A stretch of 64,000 nucleotides of DNA, from positions 1 through 64,000 of the forward strand of contig NZ_NFJU01000008.1 of the NCBI RefSeq assembly GCF_002160025.1. The letters are read 5' to 3'. This stretch comes from Anaeromassilibacillus sp. An200 (GTDB lineage Bacteria > Bacillota > Clostridia > Oscillospirales > Acutalibacteraceae). A program made the translations under genes and the position numbers. Each line of letters opens with the position of its first letter. Positions within the stretch are counted from its first letter, which is position 1. Shown piece after piece: positions 60,273-64,000 of this stretch. The notes below the pieces were generated by a model, which worked only from the letters and a program-made list of their open reading frames with translations, made no database searches and was not told the DNA's origin.

Positions 60273-62428
60273 GACGTTTCCTCCATTTCCTTGTTCCATT
60301 TTTCCTCCGCCGCATCGAGGGTCATTTTTTTTTGGCACAGAAACACATATTGTGCCGCGCGGCTCAACGTCTCCGCCAGCGGAAGCGGATCCGTGCAGAA
60401 TTGATGCCGCTGGTTTTGCAGCAGCTCATACAGCTGTGTACACAATTTTGATCCGGTATGCAGGCCGGTAGCTTCACACCGCTTTGCAATCTCTGTCAAA
60501 CGCGCCGCATTCTCCGGCGGAAAGCTGGCTGCGCCGCTTTGCAGCAGATCACACAGGGCGGCAAGCAGTTCCCCAAGAAGCCCCCGCAGATTCCGGGCAG
60601 CAGCTGCCTGCTCCCCTTTTGGAAAACCGCCGCGCGTCAGCCGGAACAGACGCAGGGGCGCATGCCCCGGATCGGGCCGGGCGGCGCAAAGTCTTTTCTC
60701 GGGCTTAGGACGTGTGGGCCTCTTTCCCCACACCTGGTAAATCTCAATCGGGTAGAGCTTCAAATCCTCCCCATCAAGATAGCAGATCCCCAGAAACGCG
60801 GGACGGCCCCGTTTCCGCTTCCATTTCTCCGCAAAGCGTTCCAGCGCGTCCACAACGCCCTTTTCCTCCTTCCGGTACCGCACCTCCACCAGAAGTCTGC
60901 GGCCCAGCCGATCGCGCAGAGGAAGGCGGAAAATCTGGCCCGCGCGGTCAAATTCCGGCACGCCGCAGGAGCGAGGCAGAAGCAGAGCCACACGGTCCGC
61001 TTCCGGCCCGTCCGGCAGGTGCGGGCGCAGATCGCCAAACAGCCGGGAAAAGTCGATGTACTGCCGTTCCCGGGGAAGGGCGTTCCATGGCTTCAGGGAA
61101 TCCAGCGCCACGGCACGGCTCTGCTCCGATGAGGAAAGCCGTCTGCCGCGCGTCGCACGTCCCCCGCGCAGCTCAATCTCCATCCCATACAAAAGGGAAA
61201 TCGGTCCTTCCAGCTGCCACGGGGCCGCCTGATACGAACTGGAAGTTTCACGGCGAGACGTGTCGTATATCGTGGGGCGTGCCGCCGACCAGGTATAAAA
61301 ACGCTGCTCCCGCGTTTCCCAGAAATAGTACACCCGCCCCATATAGCCGCTGCCGGTGTGAAATTCGCGCTCACCCAGAAGCGTCAGACGCAAAGGAGGG
61401 CAAGACAGATAGTCTTCCCGAAAGCTTCCTGCCTGAGCGGCCAGCTCCTCCTTTGGCGCATGGCACAGATATGCCGAACGATTCACAGTGTCCGCCAGCA
61501 GGGAGAGCAGAGCTTCGTCCCGGTAAGCGGCACTGCGGGCAAAATAGCGTCCATACATCGCGGCGGCAGCGCGCAGACCACGCTCCATCTCCGGCAGGCG
61601 GACACTGTGCGCCAAGGCCGCCAACCGCTCCATCGTCTCACAAACGGAGGATGGCAGGCGGGAAACGCCTGTCAGAAGCTGAGCGGCCACCGCCGCGCCG
61701 ACGGCTTCCGCCACGCTGCGCATCCCCTCCGGATCCCAGCCGTCCCCTTCCCCCTGCGGCAAAATATCCGCGAGCGTCCGTTTTCCTTTGGCAAGCTGAT
61801 AGATCAGGATCGCCTGCGCTTTATGAGGACACAGCTCACGGCTGTGGCAGGTACAGGAGGAGTGCTCCGGGGGAATCAGCAGCCGGACAACGGCAGATTC
61901 CCAGGGCAGCTGCACGGTAACAACGGAGGTTTCCTCCACAGAAGGCGTCCCTTCCTCCGCCAGCCGGGCGGCAAAACGGACGAAACGGCTGCTTCCTATC
62001 GCACGGCGGAGCGTCTCGATCGGATAATCCAGCAGCGGTGTAAAATCCGGGGACGGCGCATCCGTCTCCTGCTCCGCAGCAGCAGCGCGGGCCGGGGCGT
62101 CCGCTTCCTGTTTTTCGCCGCTCCGTGCATCATCCTGTGATTCTGTCTCCGCTAATTGAGCCTTGGCCCAGAGAATGGCGCTCACGAGGTGGCGGCAGAT
62201 GCCGCGGGCGGGACAGGTGCACTCGCTGTTCCCTAAGGGGGCGCGCAGCACACAGGTCTCCGCGCCAAGTTCCACCCGCAGCTCCTCCCCCTGCACCGAC
62301 AGGACGGGAGAAAGCGTCTGCAAATCCTTCTTTCCCCGGTTCAGCGTCCCCTTGTTGCTCAGCCCAACCAGATAATCGTCGTCCGCTTCCAAAAGAGCTT
62401 TTCGCAGGGGCGCGGAAAGCGATTCCAT
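60269..62428 (-). CDS. SWIM zinc-finger protein (YehQ-like)
   Basis: The 719-residue protein has a SWIM motif SECTCPARGICRH (C70, C72, C78, H80) and a second one near 180 (SSCTCHSRELCPH). A long body follows with a beta-rich middle (FHTGSGYMGRVYYFWETREQRFYTWSAARPT) and helical end. SWIM fingers bind nucleic acid or protein. ATG at 62428; upstream in-frame residues look non-coding. Seventeen nt separate it from the VWA gene. Confidence 0.85.
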   Translation of the reverse strand: MESLSAPLRKALLEADDDYLVGLSNKGTLNRGKKDLQTLSPVLSVQGEELRVELGAETCVLRAPLGNSECTCPARGICRHLVSAILWAKAQLAETESQDDARSGEKQEADAPARAAAAEQETDAPSPDFTPLLDYPIETLRRAIGSSRFVRFAARLAEEGTPSVEETSVVTVQLPWESAVVRLLIPPEHSSCTCHSRELCPHKAQAILIYQLAKGKRTLADILPQGEGDGWDPEGMRSVAEAVGAAVAAQLLTGVSRLPSSVCETMERLAALAHSVRLPEMERGLRAAAAMYGRYFARSAAYRDEALLSLLADTVNRSAYLCHAPKEELAAQAGSFREDYLSCPPLRLTLLGEREFHTGSGYMGRVYYFWETREQRFYTWSAARPTIYDTSRRETSSSYQAAPWQLEGPISLLYGMEIELRGGRATRGRRLSSSEQSRAVALDSLKPWNALPRERQYIDFSRLFGDLRPHLPDGPEADRVALLLPRSCGVPEFDRAGQIFRLPLRDRLGRRLLVEVRYRKEEKGVVDALERFAEKWKRKRGRPAFLGICYLDGEDLKLYPIEIYQVWGKRPTRPKPEKRLCAARPDPGHAPLRLFRLTRGGFPKGEQAAAARNLRGLLGELLAALCDLLQSGAASFPPENAARLTEIAKRCEATGLHTGSKLCTQLYELLQNQRHQFCTDPLPLAETLSRAAQYVFLCQKKMTLDAAEEKWNKEMEETS

Positions 62429-62445
62429 ACACACAGCCTCCTTCC

Positions 62446-63552
62446 TCACTGCATGACGTGTCCCATAAAATCCCCCAGCTGCTCCGGCGTGAGCGCGCCC
62501 ACAAAGGCTCCCATCTCCGCGAGCGTTCGGGCGGCTACCCGGTTGCAGACAGGATTCGCACCACTGTCCAGCGCTGTGAGGGCGATCAGCTTCGCACCGC
62601 TTTCCAGAATCGACGCACAGACGCTGTACAGCGTGGAGAATGCGCCCCCCTCGCACAGATCCGATACCAGAATCACCATGGTGCGGTGGGGATTGACGAT
62701 CAGGCTCTCACAGTAACCCAGCGCTCCGGCGATGTTGGTTCCTCCCCCAAGCTGCACACTCATGAGCACCTCCACCGGATCCCCGGCATACCCGCTCAGA
62801 TCGACCACCTGGGTATCGAAAATCACCAGCTTGGTGTCAAGCATGGGCATGCGGGAGAAAATGCCTGCCATCACGGCACTGTGAATCACAGAATCGACCA
62901 TGGAGCCGCTCTCGTCCACGGCCAGGATCACGCGCCACTCGTTGTATTTGCGAACCCGCCCGCTGAAATAGACTCGTTCCAGCATCAGCCGCCTGTTTTC
63001 CCGGTCGTAATGGCGCAAATTGCGCCGGATGGTCTTTTTCATATCGAGATTCCGCATGGAGCGAAGGGGCGAGGGGGTGTTCCGATCGATCTTTCCCAGA
63101 GCGGAACGGCGAAAATCACGCTCCATCTTTTTCGTCAGATCATCAGCCACCTTCTTCACAATCCGGCGTACCGCGTCCAGCACGTTATCGCTCATCATGT
63201 GGCGCAGGCTCAGCAGGGTGCCGAGCAGCGCCTGGTTCGGTTCCAGCTTTTCGAGCACCTCCCGGTCGGTGAGAAGCCCGGCCAGACGGTAGCGATCCAG
63301 CGCGTGGCGCTCCATCACCTCCACCGCCTGACGCGGAAAAAGGCGGCGCACCTTATTCAGCCAGAGCGGCACCGTCAGACAGCTTTCCTCCAGACCTCCC
63401 TGCTCCTGCCTTTCGTCCTCGCTGCGCTCCCGCTGGTAGAGGAAGTCCAGCACCTGATCCTTTTCGCCGTCCTCCGGCAGAAGGGGAATCGTGTCTTCCG
63501 CGTTCTTTCCGAGCACCAACCTCCACCGGTTGAGCACCGATCCCTCGCTCAT
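62446..63552 (-). CDS. VWA-domain protein (YehP-like)
   Basis: The 368-residue protein has a helical N-terminal half (1-200) and a C-terminal von Willebrand A domain with the metal-site DESGS (213-217), a second loop with GGGTNIAGAL and a third in LVSDLCEGG. Such proteins pair with MoxR AAA+ ATPases that remodel metal-binding clients. ATG overlaps the DUF5682 stop (ATGA). Confidence 0.88.
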   Translation of the reverse strand: MSEGSVLNRWRLVLGKNAEDTIPLLPEDGEKDQVLDFLYQRERSEDERQEQGGLEESCLTVPLWLNKVRRLFPRQAVEVMERHALDRYRLAGLLTDREVLEKLEPNQALLGTLLSLRHMMSDNVLDAVRRIVKKVADDLTKKMERDFRRSALGKIDRNTPSPLRSMRNLDMKKTIRRNLRHYDRENRRLMLERVYFSGRVRKYNEWRVILAVDESGSMVDSVIHSAVMAGIFSRMPMLDTKLVIFDTQVVDLSGYAGDPVEVLMSVQLGGGTNIAGALGYCESLIVNPHRTMVILVSDLCEGGAFSTLYSVCASILESGAKLIALTALDSGANPVCNRVAARTLAEMGAFVGALTPEQLGDFMGHVMQ

Positions 63553-64000
63553 GCTTCCTCCTCCCTTCCCAGCCGGGCCGCGGCCCATTCGTCGATCTGT
63601 TCGCCCCGGGCATACTGCGCCGCCGTCACCATCGAACCGGTGAGCAGCGCGGCAGGCTGCTTTCCGTGAAGGGCGGCTGCCTGCTTGGCGATGCGCTGCG
63701 TCTCATTCGGTGTGAAATAGCGGAAGGCCAGACGCAGCTCCGGCAGCAAGGAGCTGAAATCCTCCTGTTCCAGGCAGGCAAAGAGATCGTCGAGCATCGT
63801 GATAAAATCCCCGCCGAGAAGCACCAGATCCCGCGATGTGGAAAACAGGCCGCGCAAAAAGACGGCGGAACAGAGCATTTTATCCCGCGTGCCGCGCAGA
63901 TACCCAGCGCTGACGCGCAGAATTTCCTCCTTCCACTCCGGCTGCGCCCCGTACAGAAGTCCCAGCGCTGCGCCATGCAGACCGGGATTGATATCCGGCG
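63549..64000 (-). CDS. DUF5682 protein (YehM-like), C-terminal part
   Basis: The frame is open from the window edge and gives 150 residues, starting DINPGLHGAALGLLYG and continuing GYLRGTRDKMLCSAVFLRGLFSTSRDLVLLGGDF. The segment LRGLF-TSRD fits the C-terminal end of DUF5682 proteins found with MoxR-VWA-SWIM genes. The ATPase gene should lie just to the right. Family call by context and pattern. Confidence 0.72.
   Translation of the reverse strand, partial: PDINPGLHGAALGLLYGAQPEWKEEILRVSAGYLRGTRDKMLCSAVFLRGLFSTSRDLVLLGGDFITMLDDLFACLEQEDFSSLLPELRLAFRYFTPNETQRIAKQAAALHGKQPAALLTGSMVTAAQYARGEQIDEWAAARLGREEEA

Noticed and set aside
1-64000. CRISPR array, rRNA genes, insertion sequence or integrase
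   Set aside because: No regularly spaced repeats, no rRNA sequence and no transposase or recombinase motif was found on either strand.

Overview
The window looks like a piece of a Gram-positive, GC-rich gut anaerobe of the class Clostridia (Oscillospirales-like). The reasons are the style of the conjugative element (MobP3-type relaxase, CD1108/CD1110-type transfer proteins, DUF6045, DUF3852, DUF6103 and DUF4320 families), the AGGAGG ribosome sites, and the chromosomal gene content. This placement is an inference from protein families, not from a marker gene.

Region 1 (1 to about 40,000) is most of an integrative and conjugative element (ICE). The left edge holds cargo: the end of an OmpR-type response regulator and an AT-rich acetyltransferase behind a probable transcription attenuator. 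From 1085 to 39812 nearly every gene is on the minus strand, so the element reads right to left. It starts with unknown proteins, four ArdA-like antirestriction paralogues and a broken ADP-ribosyltransferase-like gene. Next come an adenine methylase, DUF3849, SpoVG and YodL-like proteins, and then a compact Tad/Flp pilus operon. The last block is the mating machinery: secreted and pilin-like proteins, a VirB6-like membrane protein, a cytosine methyltransferase coded in two overlapping frames, PrgI-like protein, VirB4, NlpC/P60 hydrolase, relaxase, TOPRIM protein, VirD4 coupling protein and a small HTH protein. No integrase is visible, so the far end lies left of the window. The right end lies between 39,813 and the tRNA-Ala gene at 40154-40229.

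Region 2 (about 40,150 to 56,700) is ordinary chromosome: tRNA-Ala(CGC), an isochorismatase-like hydrolase, an O-antigen-ligase-type membrane protein, a P-type ATPase, two cell-wall enzymes, an Hsp70 (HscC-like)/J-protein pair, malic enzyme, an iron-sulfur protein, and an ECF sigma factor with a membrane anti-sigma protein that carries an RsgI-like domain and five PepSY domains.

Region 3 (56,748 to the right edge) is a translationally coupled operon: DUF5682 (partial), VWA, SWIM zinc finger and DUF4132. It matches the content of the poorly understood E. coli yehL-yehM-yehP-yehQ/yehI group, a MoxR-VWA ternary system. The MoxR ATPase would be expected just beyond the right edge.

The most interesting signals are these: a short Met-rich C-terminal tail shared by about sixteen otherwise unrelated ICE proteins but absent from the mating machinery; a 374-bp region read in two frames inside the cytosine methyltransferase; RNA hairpins that cover the ribosome sites of virB4 and of an HTH gene; three probable CTG start codons; an in-frame amber codon splitting an ADP-ribosyltransferase-like protein; and the yeh-like operon.
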